A stretch of 64,000 bases of DNA from DUPQ01 sp964563155 (GTDB lineage: Bacteria > Bacillota > Clostridia > DUPQ01). A program made the translations under genes and the position numbers. The notes under the pieces are model-generated. The model saw only the letters and a program-made list of their open reading frames with translations. It ran no database searches and was not told where the DNA came from. Positions 1 through 8,368 of the stretch are shown piece after piece. The DNA is taken from the NCBI GenBank assembly GCA_964563155.1, contig CAZLVL010000010.1, positions 37,641-101,640 of the forward strand, in the 5' to 3' direction. Each line of letters starts with the position of its first letter. Position 1 is the stretch's first letter.

Positions 1-561
1 CTCATATACTTGGTCCCATTGTCTATGTCCTCCAAGATGTCCTAATATCATAACTCCCCCTTGCATTTGGTCTACTACCCTAGCGAATCTTTGAGGATTG
101 GATTTATATGGGCCAGGCATACCTATATCTTCACCAGCGTGTTGCATTATAATTAGACCTTTGCTAAAGGCATAATCATAAATTTTTAACATTTGGGGAG
201 AATCTACATAAAAGTCTTGGTATTCAGCATGAAACTTAATACCTTTTAAGCCTAGACTGGCTACAAAATCAATATCTTGTTTGTAGGTGGGGCTGTGGGG
301 AAAGATTCCACCAAAGGGGATCACTCTATCACAGGCTACACTATGAGCCCACAGATTAGTTTTTTCCAATTGGCTGGGCTTTGTAATTATGGTCTGGATT
401 ACAGATATATCTACACCCCAGATGTCCATAACCTCTAAAAGACCCTTTTTAGTCAAATCAGTATAGGGTAAAAAAGCATAATTAATATTTCTTGTCAGAG
501 TTTCTTTGGCCTTAGGCGCTAATTCATCTGGAAATATATGTGTATGTATATCAATAACCAT
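1..561 (-). CDS. Amidohydrolase family 2 (metal-dependent hydrolase), 3' end beyond window
   Basis: Reading the minus strand from an ATG at 559-561 gives 187 open codons that run off the left edge, so only the N-terminal part is here. The protein begins MVIDIHTHIFPDELAP. The HTH near residues 6-8 is the metal-binding HxH at the start of a TIM-barrel amidohydrolase. Further matches to the family are a KGIKFHAEYQDF segment, IMQHAGEDIG and GHLGGHRQWD, which hold the later metal-ligand histidines. This fits Amidohydro_2 proteins (decarboxylases and lactonases of the ACMSD/LigW kind); the substrate cannot be told. It ends 45 bp downstream of the stop of the Gfo/Idh/MocA gene on the same strand, so the two may share a transcript and act on the same small molecule or sugar derivative. 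Confidence 0.8.
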   Translation of the reverse strand, partial: MVIDIHTHIFPDELAPKAKETLTRNINYAFLPYTDLTKKGLLEVMDIWGVDISVIQTIITKPSQLEKTNLWAHSVACDRVIPFGGIFPHSPTYKQDIDFVASLGLKGIKFHAEYQDFYVDSPQMLKIYDYAFSKGLIIMQHAGEDIGMPGPYKSNPQRFARVVDQMQGGVMILGHLGGHRQWDQVYE

Positions 562-606
562 AAGTTAACCTCTTGCTTATATGGCACTATACCAGATTAA
601 GTAGAC

Positions 607-1773
607 TTATTCTACATCATCTACCTTAATCCAAGTATTTTCTTTTATAGATAATTCAACTGCATCTAAGACCTTGCTGGCCATCATACCATCATAGAAG
701 CTGGGATTTGTAGGCTTATCCAAAGAAATGCTTTGGAAGAACTCATAGAATTGATGAACAAAGGTGTTTTCATAGCCAATTATATGGCCTGGTGGCCACC
801 AAGCACTAACATAGGGGTGTAAGGGATCAGTTGCCTTTATCCTTCTAAAACCCTGATATTCTTGGGGGTCTTCTTTATTGAAGTATAGAAGTTCATTCAT
901 GTTTTCAAATTCAAACTTAAGGCTGCCTTTTTCCCCATTTATTTCAAAATTCATATCGTTCTTATGTCCTCCAGCAAAACGGGTAGTTTCAATGGTGCCT
1001 AAAGAGCCATTTTTAAATCTAAACATAAAGATGGCAGCATCGTCCACATCCACCTCTTCAAGTTTTACACTCTCTTTTTTAGTCATAGCAGATAAGCCTT
1101 CCATATCTTGGGCAGAGGGTCTTTTTGTTATAAAAGTTTCCCACATACCTGTTACAGAATCTATATCTCCTACTAAATATCTGGCTAAATCAATAACATG
1201 GGCTCCCAAATCACCTAATGCTCCTGAGCCAGCAGCTTTTTTATCCAGCCTCCATGATTTTGGAAAATCTGGGTCCATTACCCAATCTTGTAAAAAGGCC
1301 CCTCTAAAGTGATATATTTTACCAAGTTTGCCTTGGTTAATCATCTTTTTAGCTAAAGCCACAGCAGGAGCAAAGCGATAATTAAAGCCTACTTGGTGTT
1401 TAACTTGAGCTTTTTCTGCCTCTTGGTACATTTCTTTTGCATCCTTGTAATTTAGGGCCAAGGGCTTTTCACAAAAGATATGCTTTTTATTATATGCAGC
1501 CAAAAGGGCAGGTTCTTTATGAAGAAAAGAAGGGGTTGTTATGTCAATGACATCAATATCATCTCTTTTAACTAGGTCGTAATAGGAAGTTTGGTATTCT
1601 AAAAATCCTAATTTAACAAGAGCCTTAGCCAGAGCTTCTTCATTTGTTCCACACAAAACCTTTTTTACAATTCTGTCCTTAGTATCAAAAAACATAGGTA
1701 ACATGGAAAAGGCATTGGAATGGGCTTTTCCCATAAATTTATAGCCTATAAGTCCTATATTAATATCCTTCAT
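607..1773 (-). CDS. Gfo/Idh/MocA family NAD(P)-dependent oxidoreductase
   Basis: 388 residues, usual for the family. The N-terminal Rossmann fold starts IGLIGYKFMGKAHSNAF; the glycine motif is slightly divergent, with a K where a third glycine is common. The family EKP motif is present as EKPLALN near residue 102, and a GDLGAHVIDLARYL segment near residue 187 carries the D...H catalytic pair of sugar and inositol dehydrogenases. The C-terminal half is the beta-sheet substrate domain. Such enzymes oxidise hydroxyl groups of sugars or inositols with NAD(P). The amidohydrolase lies downstream on the same strand. The gene is divergent from the threonine aldolase gene, with about 130 bp between them. 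Substrate not determined; family assignment is firm. Confidence 0.92.
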   Translation of the reverse strand: MKDINIGLIGYKFMGKAHSNAFSMLPMFFDTKDRIVKKVLCGTNEEALAKALVKLGFLEYQTSYYDLVKRDDIDVIDITTPSFLHKEPALLAAYNKKHIFCEKPLALNYKDAKEMYQEAEKAQVKHQVGFNYRFAPAVALAKKMINQGKLGKIYHFRGAFLQDWVMDPDFPKSWRLDKKAAGSGALGDLGAHVIDLARYLVGDIDSVTGMWETFITKRPSAQDMEGLSAMTKKESVKLEEVDVDDAAIFMFRFKNGSLGTIETTRFAGGHKNDMNFEINGEKGSLKFEFENMNELLYFNKEDPQEYQGFRRIKATDPLHPYVSAWWPPGHIIGYENTFVHQFYEFFQSISLDKPTNPSFYDGMMASKVLDAVELSIKENTWIKVDDVE

Positions 1774-1902
1774 AAGAGTAGTCCTTTCTTTAATTACTAG
1801 ATGCCTTGATTATAGCATAAGAGATAAAAAGCTTTTGAATTTGCTTGAGTTTCTTTTTCTTTTCTTTGCTATAATGGCTATATTAAAGGGGGAAGGGAAG
1901 AA

Positions 1903-2928
1903 ATGATTAATTTAAGAAATGACTATTCCACCTTAGGTCATGAAAGAGTGTTAAAGGCACTACTAGAGCACAAGGATAATGTGTATCTTGGTTATGGACT
2001 AGATTCTTGGTCAAAAAAGGCAGAAGAGAAAATAAAGGAATTATTAGAGAATAAAAAAGTAGAAGTGCACTTTTTAATGAATGGCACTGGGGCTAACATG
2101 ATTTTGTTAAGCCATGTTTTAAAACCCTACCACGCAGTTATATCCGCAGACACAGGACATATCTATGTTCATGAAACTGGAGCCATAGAGGGATCAGGTC
2201 ACAAAATATTAACCTGTAACAATCAAGAGGGTAAAATTTTGCCTGACCAAGTGGAAGCTATCTGTAAAGCCCATACAGATGAACATATGGTAAAGCCTAA
2301 AGCCCTATACATCTCCAATGCTACAGAAACAGGAAGTGTATATACTCTACAAGAACTAAAGGCCCTTAAAAAGGTATGTATAAAGTATGACCTCTATTTC
2401 TATATGGATGGGGCTAGATTAGGTGTAGCCTTAGAAAGTTGTCTAAATGATATAAAATGGTCTGACTTATGCAAGCTCTTTGATGCCTTCTATATTGGTG
2501 GCACTAAAAATGGAGCCCTTTTAGGAGAGGCTATGGTTTTAGTCAATGAAGATTTTAAAGAAAATTTTAGATACCACATTAAGAATAAAGGGGGCATGTA
2601 TGCAAAGGGCTTTGTTATTGGGTTAGAGTTTTATGAGCTCTTTAAAGATGGTCTTTATATGGAATTGGCAAAAGAATCTTTAGAGTCAGCAAAACTTTTA
2701 AAAGATATAATGGAAGAATTTGGTTACTACACCTTTTATCCAAGCTCAACTAATCAGCTGTTCTACTTGGTCGATAAGAAGGAATATGAAGTTTTCTTAG
2801 AAAATGTCTCCTTTGAATTATTAGGAGAAAATGAAGAAGGATATTTAATTCGCTTTGTAACAAGTTATGCAAGCAAAAAAGAAGAAATTGAAAAAATGAG
2901 AAGGATCTTAGAAAAGATAAGAAGATAA
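1903..2928 (+). CDS. Threonine aldolase / beta-eliminating lyase family (PLP enzyme)
   Basis: 341 residues, the length of low-specificity L-threonine aldolases. Fold-type I PLP features are visible: an N-terminal NDYSTLGHERVL segment, NGTGANMILLS for phosphate binding, YMDGARLGVAL with the cofactor-contacting Asp, and GGTKNGALLGEAMV with the Schiff-base lysine near residue 202. These enzymes cleave threonine or allo-threonine to glycine and acetaldehyde; relatives act on phenylserine or similar beta-hydroxy amino acids. The start has a strong upstream GGGGGAAGGGAAG. The next gene begins one base after the stop, so the two are almost certainly co-translated. The tight link to a URO-D-type protein is unusual for ltaE, so the real substrate may be something other than threonine. 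Confidence 0.88.
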   Translation: MINLRNDYSTLGHERVLKALLEHKDNVYLGYGLDSWSKKAEEKIKELLENKKVEVHFLMNGTGANMILLSHVLKPYHAVISADTGHIYVHETGAIEGSGHKILTCNNQEGKILPDQVEAICKAHTDEHMVKPKALYISNATETGSVYTLQELKALKKVCIKYDLYFYMDGARLGVALESCLNDIKWSDLCKLFDAFYIGGTKNGALLGEAMVLVNEDFKENFRYHIKNKGGMYAKGFVIGLEFYELFKDGLYMELAKESLESAKLLKDIMEEFGYYTFYPSSTNQLFYLVDKKEYEVFLENVSFELLGENEEGYLIRFVTSYASKKEEIEKMRRILEKIRR

Positions 2929-2929
2929 T

Positions 2930-4168
2930 ATGAAAAATGAATTAAAAGAGTTAAGAGAATTAGCAAAAGTATATGCTGAGTATGCTTTTTCAGATAAAAA
3001 CATCCAAACACCAGACCAATACAGACAGCTTAACAGTCTTAAGATGGTAAGACCTCCTGTTTTGGTTTTTGAAGTTCCTTGGGGAGAGATGGCTTATGAT
3101 GATGAGTTAAGGATAAGAAGTGAAAGCCCCCTATACAGAGGAATAGAAAATGCTATTAGAAGAGATATTTTTCAGTTTAAGTATTTTGGAGGAGACTATG
3201 CAGTCCACCCCTATTACATGGTTAAGACCAGAGTAATTGATAGGGGAATGGGTCTTAATGTAAAAGAAAATGTTATATCTTCTACAACTGGCGCCTACAT
3301 AGCTGCCCATGAATATCATGACATTTTACCAGATGAAGAAGCTCTTGAAATGATACAAGACCCCTATTTAGAAATTGATGAAGAAGCTACAAATAGGGCT
3401 CTTGAGGCAGCCCATGAAGTCTTTGACGGAATAATGGAAGTGAAAAGAGGTGGAGTTCAGGCATACTTTGCCATGTGGGATGAAATACCTAGATTTCACG
3501 GAGTGACCAACAGCCTTATGGATTTAAGTGATAGACCAGAGTTTGTACATAAACTAATAGATAAGTTTACCACTTACAAGGAAAAGCACTTAGACCTTTA
3601 TGAAAAACTAAATATCTTAGAAACAGATCCTTACTATCTACACTGCACCCCAGCTTGCACCTATGAATTACCCATAAAGGATATGGATAAAGAAAAGATT
3701 GGAGCTAAGGATGTTTGGGGCAGGGGAATGGCACAAATCTTTTCAACGGTATCTCCACAGATGCACTATGACTTTGATATTAAGTACATGAAAAGGCTCT
3801 TTGATAGGTGTGGGCTTACCTATTATGGCTGCTGTGAGCCATTAGATAGAAAGATTCACATACTAAAAGAATTCTCAAATTTAAGAAGAATATCCATAAC
3901 CCCTTGGGCTGATGTAAATATTGCATCTGAGGCTATGGGTAGAGACTATGTATTGTCTGCAAAAAGCAATCCTGCCTTTGTATCCCAAACTAATTTTGAT
4001 AAAAAACCTGTAATAGAGGAAACTAAAAAGATTATTGAAGCTTGTAAGAAAAACAATACTCCTTTTGAGTTTATCTTAAAAGATATCTCAACCATAGCCA
4101 ACAAAAGAGACAACCTAACTAAATGGGTTGAAACTGTAAACCAAACAATTACTAATTATTGGGGATAA
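2930..4168 (+). CDS. Uroporphyrinogen decarboxylase (URO-D) family protein
   Basis: 412 residues related to the URO-D/MtaA/CmuA superfamily of TIM-barrel proteins rather than to true HemE. Recognisable parts are an N-terminal RPPVLVFEVPWGEM, the HGVTNSLMDLSDRPEFVH segment in mid-protein, and the C-terminal CGLTYYGCCEPLDRKIHIL and RRISITPWADVN segments, which include the paired cysteines typical of zinc-binding methyltransferase-type members. No haem genes are nearby. The start lies 1 bp after the threonine aldolase stop, and the 3' end overlaps the convergent apbE by 17 bp. A role in methyl or corrinoid-linked one-carbon transfer is possible by family, but no corrinoid protein gene is in this window. 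Function unknown. Confidence 0.8.
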   Translation: MKNELKELRELAKVYAEYAFSDKNIQTPDQYRQLNSLKMVRPPVLVFEVPWGEMAYDDELRIRSESPLYRGIENAIRRDIFQFKYFGGDYAVHPYYMVKTRVIDRGMGLNVKENVISSTTGAYIAAHEYHDILPDEEALEMIQDPYLEIDEEATNRALEAAHEVFDGIMEVKRGGVQAYFAMWDEIPRFHGVTNSLMDLSDRPEFVHKLIDKFTTYKEKHLDLYEKLNILETDPYYLHCTPACTYELPIKDMDKEKIGAKDVWGRGMAQIFSTVSPQMHYDFDIKYMKRLFDRCGLTYYGCCEPLDRKIHILKEFSNLRRISITPWADVNIASEAMGRDYVLSAKSNPAFVSQTNFDKKPVIEETKKIIEACKKNNTPFEFILKDISTIANKRDNLTKWVETVNQTITNYWG

Positions 4169-5243
4169 TGATAAATTCATAGAGGTCAGATAAGCTTGTA
4201 AAAGACTCCTTTAGACCTTCAGTTATATATACTAAGTTGTCTTTTGTAACAAATATTGCTTCAAAGTCTTGGGTTTCTTTCCAGATTTTTAAGCTCTCTT
4301 CCATACCAAGCACAAATAATCCAGTAGAAAGGGCATCTGCATAGGTGCCACTTTTTGTTACTATGGTTACACTCAAGAGCTCATTGTCAGCGGGATAGCC
4401 TGTTCTAGGGTCCAAAATATGATGATAAAACAAGTCATTTTCAATAAAGTTTCTTTGATAAGAGCCAGAGGTAACAATAGCCCTATCTGTGATTTCAAAA
4501 AGGCCTAATAACTCCTTTTCATCTTGGGGATCTTGTAGTCCTACTCTCCACAAACTTTTATCTGCTTTTAAGCCAAAGACCTGGATGTTGCCCCCTAATG
4601 AGATTAAGCCCCCTTTTGCACCTTGGCTTTTTAGTAAACTCTCAACCATATCTCCTGTATAGCCTTTAGCTAAGGCCCCTAAATCAATCTTCATATCTTG
4701 TGGCATGCAAAGTCTAGGAGATATAGCTTCTTTAAGATTAATTTTTGAGTAATCTACTAGACTCAAAAGTTCCTGAATTTCTTCATCTCTAGGCACCTTA
4801 AATTCTTTACTAGGAAAACCCCAGGCTTCAACAAGGGGATAAATAGTAATGTCCAAAGCTCCTTTTGTTAGTTGAGATACAAAATTTGCTATTTCTATTT
4901 GATTTTTAATGTCCCCACTTATATCTAGACAGTCACTAGTTCTCTTATTAATATCTGCTAAATCTCCTGTTTTCTCATAGGCTGCAAAGTTATATGCATA
5001 GTCCATAATGAGGTCAAAAGCATCTTTTAGACTTTTTTTATAGCCTCTATGATTAATAGTTATATCAATCAAGGTATCCATAGCAAAAAAACTAGTAGTA
5101 TGCATACCTTGGTGTTCTCTTACTATTATTTTATCTTCTGTATTACAAGAGCTTAAAAAAGGGAGAAAGACTAAAATTGCCAACATTAGGGCTATTTTTC
5201 TTCTTTTCCCCTGATTTTTTCTTATCTTTTCTAGGTCTTTCAC
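4152..5243 (-). CDS. apbE: FAD:protein FMN transferase, ApbE-type lipoprotein
   Basis: 363 residues. The N-terminus has basic residues, a hydrophobic stretch and a lipobox (FLPFLSSC, Cys near residue 33), so it is a membrane-anchored lipoprotein. The ApbE domain follows: TSFFAMDTLIDITI, ALAKGYTGDMVESLL, LISLGGNIQVFG for FAD binding, and HHILDPRTGYPA with the metal-binding region. Family members use Mg2+ and FAD to attach FMN covalently to a threonine of target flavoproteins such as RnfG, NqrC or FMN-binding domain proteins. No such target is encoded in this window. The gene is convergent with the URO-D gene and shares 17 bp with it; the phosphoribosyltransferase gene lies 36 bp upstream on the same strand. 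Confidence 0.93.
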   Translation of the reverse strand: MKDLEKIRKNQGKRRKIALMLAILVFLPFLSSCNTEDKIIVREHQGMHTTSFFAMDTLIDITINHRGYKKSLKDAFDLIMDYAYNFAAYEKTGDLADINKRTSDCLDISGDIKNQIEIANFVSQLTKGALDITIYPLVEAWGFPSKEFKVPRDEEIQELLSLVDYSKINLKEAISPRLCMPQDMKIDLGALAKGYTGDMVESLLKSQGAKGGLISLGGNIQVFGLKADKSLWRVGLQDPQDEKELLGLFEITDRAIVTSGSYQRNFIENDLFYHHILDPRTGYPADNELLSVTIVTKSGTYADALSTGLFVLGMEESLKIWKETQDFEAIFVTKDNLVYITEGLKESFTSLSDLYEFIIIPNN

Positions 5244-5279
5244 CTTATATTCTGCCTTTTTTCTATTATCTTTTTCTAA

Positions 5280-5837
5280 CTATTCTTTCATACTACCATC
5301 AGCATTAAAAAGAGGTAGGGGAGCGATGTAAATAATGTCGTCTCTGTAAATTGCATCACCTTCAGCTAAAACGGTCATTTTCCCTGCAATAACCCCTCCA
5401 GCTTTTTCCACTAGGTACTCAACTGCCTCTAAGGAGCCACCTGTTGAAATAACATCATCAACAATTAAAATACGCTTGCCTTTCATTAATTTGGCATCTG
5501 CAGTATCAAGATAAAGTTTTTGTCTTCTTTCTGTGGTTATGGATTTTACATCCACCTCAAATACTCCGGTCATGTATAACTTAGGAGCTTTTCTAGCAAG
5601 GAAATATTTATTGGTTCCACTTTGTCTAGCCATTTCGTGAACAATGGGAATTCCCTTAGACTCGGCAGTTATTACATAATCATATTCTGGAGCCAGCTCT
5701 AAAAGTCTTTTAGCACAGGCTATTGTTAATTCCACATCTCCAAAGACAACAAAGGCTGCTATATATAGATCATCGGTTACCTTGCAAAGGGGAAGTTTTC
5801 TGTCCAGACCAGCCACATTAATATCATAGTATTTCAT
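5280..5837 (-). CDS. Purine-type phosphoribosyltransferase (Apt/Xpt-like)
   Basis: 185 residues with a type I phosphoribosyltransferase fold. The PRPP-binding loop is clear as ILIVDDVISTGGSLEAV near residues 122-138. An upstream DYVITAESKGIPIVHEMAR segment resembles the purine-recognising part of adenine and xanthine phosphoribosyltransferases, and the flexible loop TERRQKLYLD follows. It would transfer a phosphoribosyl group from PRPP to a purine base in salvage. The N-terminus MKYYDINVAGLDRKLPLCKV is typical of a clostridial group usually named adenine phosphoribosyltransferase, but which base it uses cannot be read from sequence. It lies upstream of apbE on the same strand with 36 bp between, so co-transcription is likely. 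Confidence 0.82.
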   Translation of the reverse strand: MKYYDINVAGLDRKLPLCKVTDDLYIAAFVVFGDVELTIACAKRLLELAPEYDYVITAESKGIPIVHEMARQSGTNKYFLARKAPKLYMTGVFEVDVKSITTERRQKLYLDTADAKLMKGKRILIVDDVISTGGSLEAVEYLVEKAGGVIAGKMTVLAEGDAIYRDDIIYIAPLPLFNADGSMKE

Positions 5838-6113
5838 ACTGCCACACCTCTTTTGATTTTATATCAGCTAAACATTTGATAAAAACTGACATATATATTT
5901 TTATTTTACCAACAAAGAACATTATATATCAAAGGCTAGAAAGTATAAAGTTGAGAAAAGGATTTTTAAAGAAAAAGAAAGAAAAAGTCAAAAAAAGATA
6001 GGGAGAGTATTGAAATAAATTTCAATATTTACACGACAAATCGGTTAATATTCAGTAATAGAAAATAATTGTGAAGGGAATGTGAATAATCTCTGAATTC
6101 TTTGTTAAGTATG

Positions 6114-6141
6114 TTGAAATGTAAAAAACAAGTGTTATAAT
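6114..6141 (+). promoter_or_regulatory. Sigma-A-type promoter of a candidate small RNA
   Basis: TTGAAA at 6114-6119 and a perfect TATAAT at 6136-6141, with 16 bp between. Transcription would begin near 6148, directly in front of the hairpin structures listed next. No ORF with a ribosome binding site follows for more than 200 bp. Confidence 0.6.
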
Positions 6142-6147
6142 GATGTC

Positions 6148-6250
6148 ACTATGAAGCTGGTAAAGGTTGAAAAACCTTTTTCTTGGCCGGCGGAGTCTTT
6201 GAAAGATCTGATATCGGCGTTCTGTTGGATTGATGGTCTTTCTTCTTTTT
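6148..6250 (+). ncRNA. Candidate structured small RNA of about 100 nt
   Basis: The gap between the phosphoribosyltransferase gene and mscL is 550 bp and non-coding. After a good promoter it holds a first hairpin, GCTGG 6156-6160 with CCGGC 6187-6191, with inner pairing AAAGGTT 6162-6168 to AACCTTT 6173-6179. A second stem is GAAAGATC 6201-6208 with GGTCTTTC 6235-6242, followed at once by TTCTTTTT, which looks like an intrinsic terminator. Because mscL has its own promoter 80 bp further on, this looks like a free-standing RNA. It does not match any riboswitch core that I know. A leader of unknown class or a terminated attenuator remains possible. The rest of the gap, 5838-6113 and 6251-6328, shows nothing I can assign. 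Confidence 0.4.
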
Positions 6251-6328
6251 ATAGAAATATATAAAGGGTATCTCTCTTTTGTTTTATCAAATCCCCAAAC
6301 AAGTCTACACTATGGATGAAAGGGATAA

Positions 6329-6356
6329 TTGAAATTTTCCTAAAACGTAGTATTAT
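6329..6356 (+). promoter_or_regulatory. Promoter of mscL
   Basis: TTGAAA at 6329-6334 and TATTAT at 6351-6356 with 16 bp between, 31 bp upstream of the mscL start codon. This separates mscL transcription from the upstream small-RNA candidate. Confidence 0.5.
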
Positions 6357-6387
6357 ATAGATAAAATATATAATTGAGGAAAATGTA

Positions 6388-6840
6388 ATGGCGAAAAAAG
6401 AAAAAGGAAAACTTCTTAAAGAGTTTCAAGCCTTTATTTCTAAAGGTAATGTACTAGATATGGCTGTGGGTGTAATTATTGGTGGTGCCTTTGGTAAAAT
6501 TGTATCATCCTTAGTTGCTGATATTTTAATGCCTGTAATTGGTATAGTAATGGGTAAGGTTAACTTTAACGATCTTAAGTGGGTCTTGTCTTTAGACGAA
6601 GAAGGAAACATTGCCTCCTCTATAAATTATGGGACCTTTATTCAGTATATTATTGACTTTTTAATTATGGCCCTATGCGTATTTATTATTGTTAAACTCT
6701 TTACATCTATTAGAGAAAAGGCCGAAAGTCTTAAGAAAAAAGAAGAAGAGGAAAAACCAGCAGAAGAACCAGCTCCACCAGAGCCAACAAAAGAAGAAGT
6801 ACTTCTTACTGAAATTAGAGATCTGCTAAAAAAAGGATAA
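6388..6840 (+). CDS. mscL: Large-conductance mechanosensitive channel MscL
   Basis: 150 residues, typical length. The conserved N-terminal amphipathic helix and first membrane helix read KEFQAFISKGNVLDMAVGVI and continue IGGAFGKIVSSLVADILMP. The second helix is near residues 84-107 (YIIDFLIMALCVFIIVKLF). A charged cytoplasmic tail, KEEEEKPAEEPAPPEPTKEE, precedes the C-terminal bundle helix LTEIRDLLKK. It forms a homopentameric pore that opens under membrane tension and releases solutes on osmotic downshock. The dCMP deaminase gene follows 9 bp later, so they may form an operon. The start is preceded by TTGAGGAAAATGTA. Confidence 0.97.
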   Translation: MAKKEKGKLLKEFQAFISKGNVLDMAVGVIIGGAFGKIVSSLVADILMPVIGIVMGKVNFNDLKWVLSLDEEGNIASSINYGTFIQYIIDFLIMALCVFIIVKLFTSIREKAESLKKKEEEEKPAEEPAPPEPTKEEVLLTEIRDLLKKG

Positions 6841-6849
6841 GTGATATAA

Positions 6850-7335
6850 ATGGTAAGTAAAAGAAAAGACTATATTTCATGGGATGAATATTTCATGGGT
6901 ATTGCCTTGTTATCTGCAAAAAGAAGCAAGGACCCTAATACCAATGTAGGAGCCTGTATTGTGGACAGAGAAAACAAGGTTTTATCCCTAGGCTACAACG
7001 GTATGCCCATTGGCTGTTCTGATGATGAATTTCCTTGGGCAAGAGATGGAGACTGCTTGGATACAAAGTATGCTTATGTCTCCCATGCAGAACTAAATGC
7101 AATTTTAAACTATGATGGCTATAGATTAAGAGGAAGCAAACTTTATGTAACCTTGTTTCCCTGCAATGAATGTGCCAAGGCAATTATTCAAAAAGGTATA
7201 AAGACTATTATTTATATGGAAGACAAATATGCTCATATGGATAATATAAAGGCATCTAAAAGAATGTTAGATGCCGCTGGTGTTGAGTATATACAATACA
7301 AGTCTTCGAACAAGGATATAGTTATAAGGGTTTAG
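6850..7335 (+). CDS. dCMP deaminase family protein (ComEB-like)
   Basis: 161 residues of the cytidine/deoxycytidylate deaminase fold. The zinc site is visible as HAELNAIL (His ligand and catalytic Glu) and PCNECAKAII (two Cys ligands). The GYNGMPIGCSDDEFPWAR segment is typical of dCMP deaminases that feed dUMP to thymidylate synthesis. Naming it dCMP deaminase rather than ComEB is the safer choice, because the competence role of comEB is not established outside Bacillus. It lies 9 bp after mscL. The 3' end overlaps the convergent lipid kinase gene by 14 bp, so no terminator separates them. Confidence 0.9.
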   Translation: MVSKRKDYISWDEYFMGIALLSAKRSKDPNTNVGACIVDRENKVLSLGYNGMPIGCSDDEFPWARDGDCLDTKYAYVSHAELNAILNYDGYRLRGSKLYVTLFPCNECAKAIIQKGIKTIIYMEDKYAHMDNIKASKRMLDAAGVEYIQYKSSNKDIVIRV

Positions 7336-8236
7336 GTTTTATCATATTTATAAACTTAGGTATAATTTCAAAATCAACCTTACTTCTTTCCACTATTTCA
7401 CCTTCGATGTTAACTCTAAAAGGCATTTCCTTACTTTCTAAGGAAATGCTTTTTCCTTTGAAGAAAAGAACTCCATCTTGATTTTGGTGTTTACCCTTCA
7501 TAAAAAGAGGTAGGACCTTAAGCATAAAGGGAATACTTTTTTCTTTTATAATACAAATATCAATAATACCATCATCAAATTTGGTATGGGGAACAGGTAT
7601 AAAGCCTCCCCCATAATATCTGCCATTGGTACAAGCTGCAATCAAAGCTTTACCATCAAAAATTATTTTTTTATCCAAGGTAACCCTTATATCAATGCTG
7701 GTCTTTTTATTAAAGAGAGATTTTGCAAAACCTAAGAGATAGGAAGCCATGCCTGTGATTTTAAATTTTTCTGTAAAGTATTTAGAGTTATAGGCAGCTT
7801 CTGCATCTAGGCCTACAGACAAAATATTAACCGAGTAGTCATATACTTCATCTTCAAAGATTTTCATAGCATCAACCTTAATAACTTCACCTTCAATAGT
7901 TCTTCTAACAATATCTTTGTAATCTTTCTTATCAGTTAAAACCTTTATAAAGTCATTTCCTGTTCCAGCAGGTAAAATCCCCACTTCGCAGTCTGTTCCT
8001 GCTATTCCATTTATAACCTCATTTAAAGAGCCATCTCCACCAGCTGTGTAGACTCTTTTTCCCCCTGCTTCTACAAACTTTCTGCTTATTTCTACCCCAT
8101 GACGTTCATACTCGGTAAAAACTATTTCGTAAGTATCATCTGTAGCATGGGTCTTGAAGTATTCCTCTATAAAAGGAATGTAGTCTTGGGCTTTTTTACT
8201 TCCTGACACTGGATTTATAATGAATAAGTGCTTCAT
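7322..8236 (-). CDS. Diacylglycerol kinase-family lipid kinase (YegS/BmrU-like)
   Basis: 304 residues. The DAGK catalytic domain is clear: IINPVSGSKKA at the N-terminus, the GGDG nucleotide motif in YTAGGDGSLNEVINGIA near residues 66-82, and LPAGTGNDFIKVL. The C-terminal half, with NGRYYGGGFIPVPHTKFDDG, matches the second domain of the soluble lipid kinase family. Members phosphorylate diacylglycerol or related lipids using ATP, recycling diacylglycerol released in envelope synthesis. DgkB-type essential kinases and YegS-type kinases cannot be told apart here. It is convergent with the deaminase gene (14 bp overlap) and divergent from the alpha-mannosidase gene. Confidence 0.92.
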   Translation of the reverse strand: MKHLFIINPVSGSKKAQDYIPFIEEYFKTHATDDTYEIVFTEYERHGVEISRKFVEAGGKRVYTAGGDGSLNEVINGIAGTDCEVGILPAGTGNDFIKVLTDKKDYKDIVRRTIEGEVIKVDAMKIFEDEVYDYSVNILSVGLDAEAAYNSKYFTEKFKITGMASYLLGFAKSLFNKKTSIDIRVTLDKKIIFDGKALIAACTNGRYYGGGFIPVPHTKFDDGIIDICIIKEKSIPFMLKVLPLFMKGKHQNQDGVLFFKGKSISLESKEMPFRVNIEGEIVERSKVDFEIIPKFINMIKPKPL

Positions 8237-8368
8237 TTAGCCTCCACCTTAATTGAAAATCTAATAGTAAATATAATACCACATAATAAGTTATTATAAA
8301 ATATCGACTATCATATTATTGGTTTATATATTAAAATATAGATTGAAAATAATTCAAGGAGTTTTTAA

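Noticed and set aside
878..1312. 144-codon plus-strand ORF opposite the Gfo/Idh/MocA gene
   Set aside because: Ser-rich antisense shadow; the minus-strand gene has clear family motifs over the same bases.
6148..6250. c-di-AMP (ydaO) or another known riboswitch in front of mscL
   Set aside because: None of the conserved core sequences I know could be matched; listed only as an unclassified RNA candidate.
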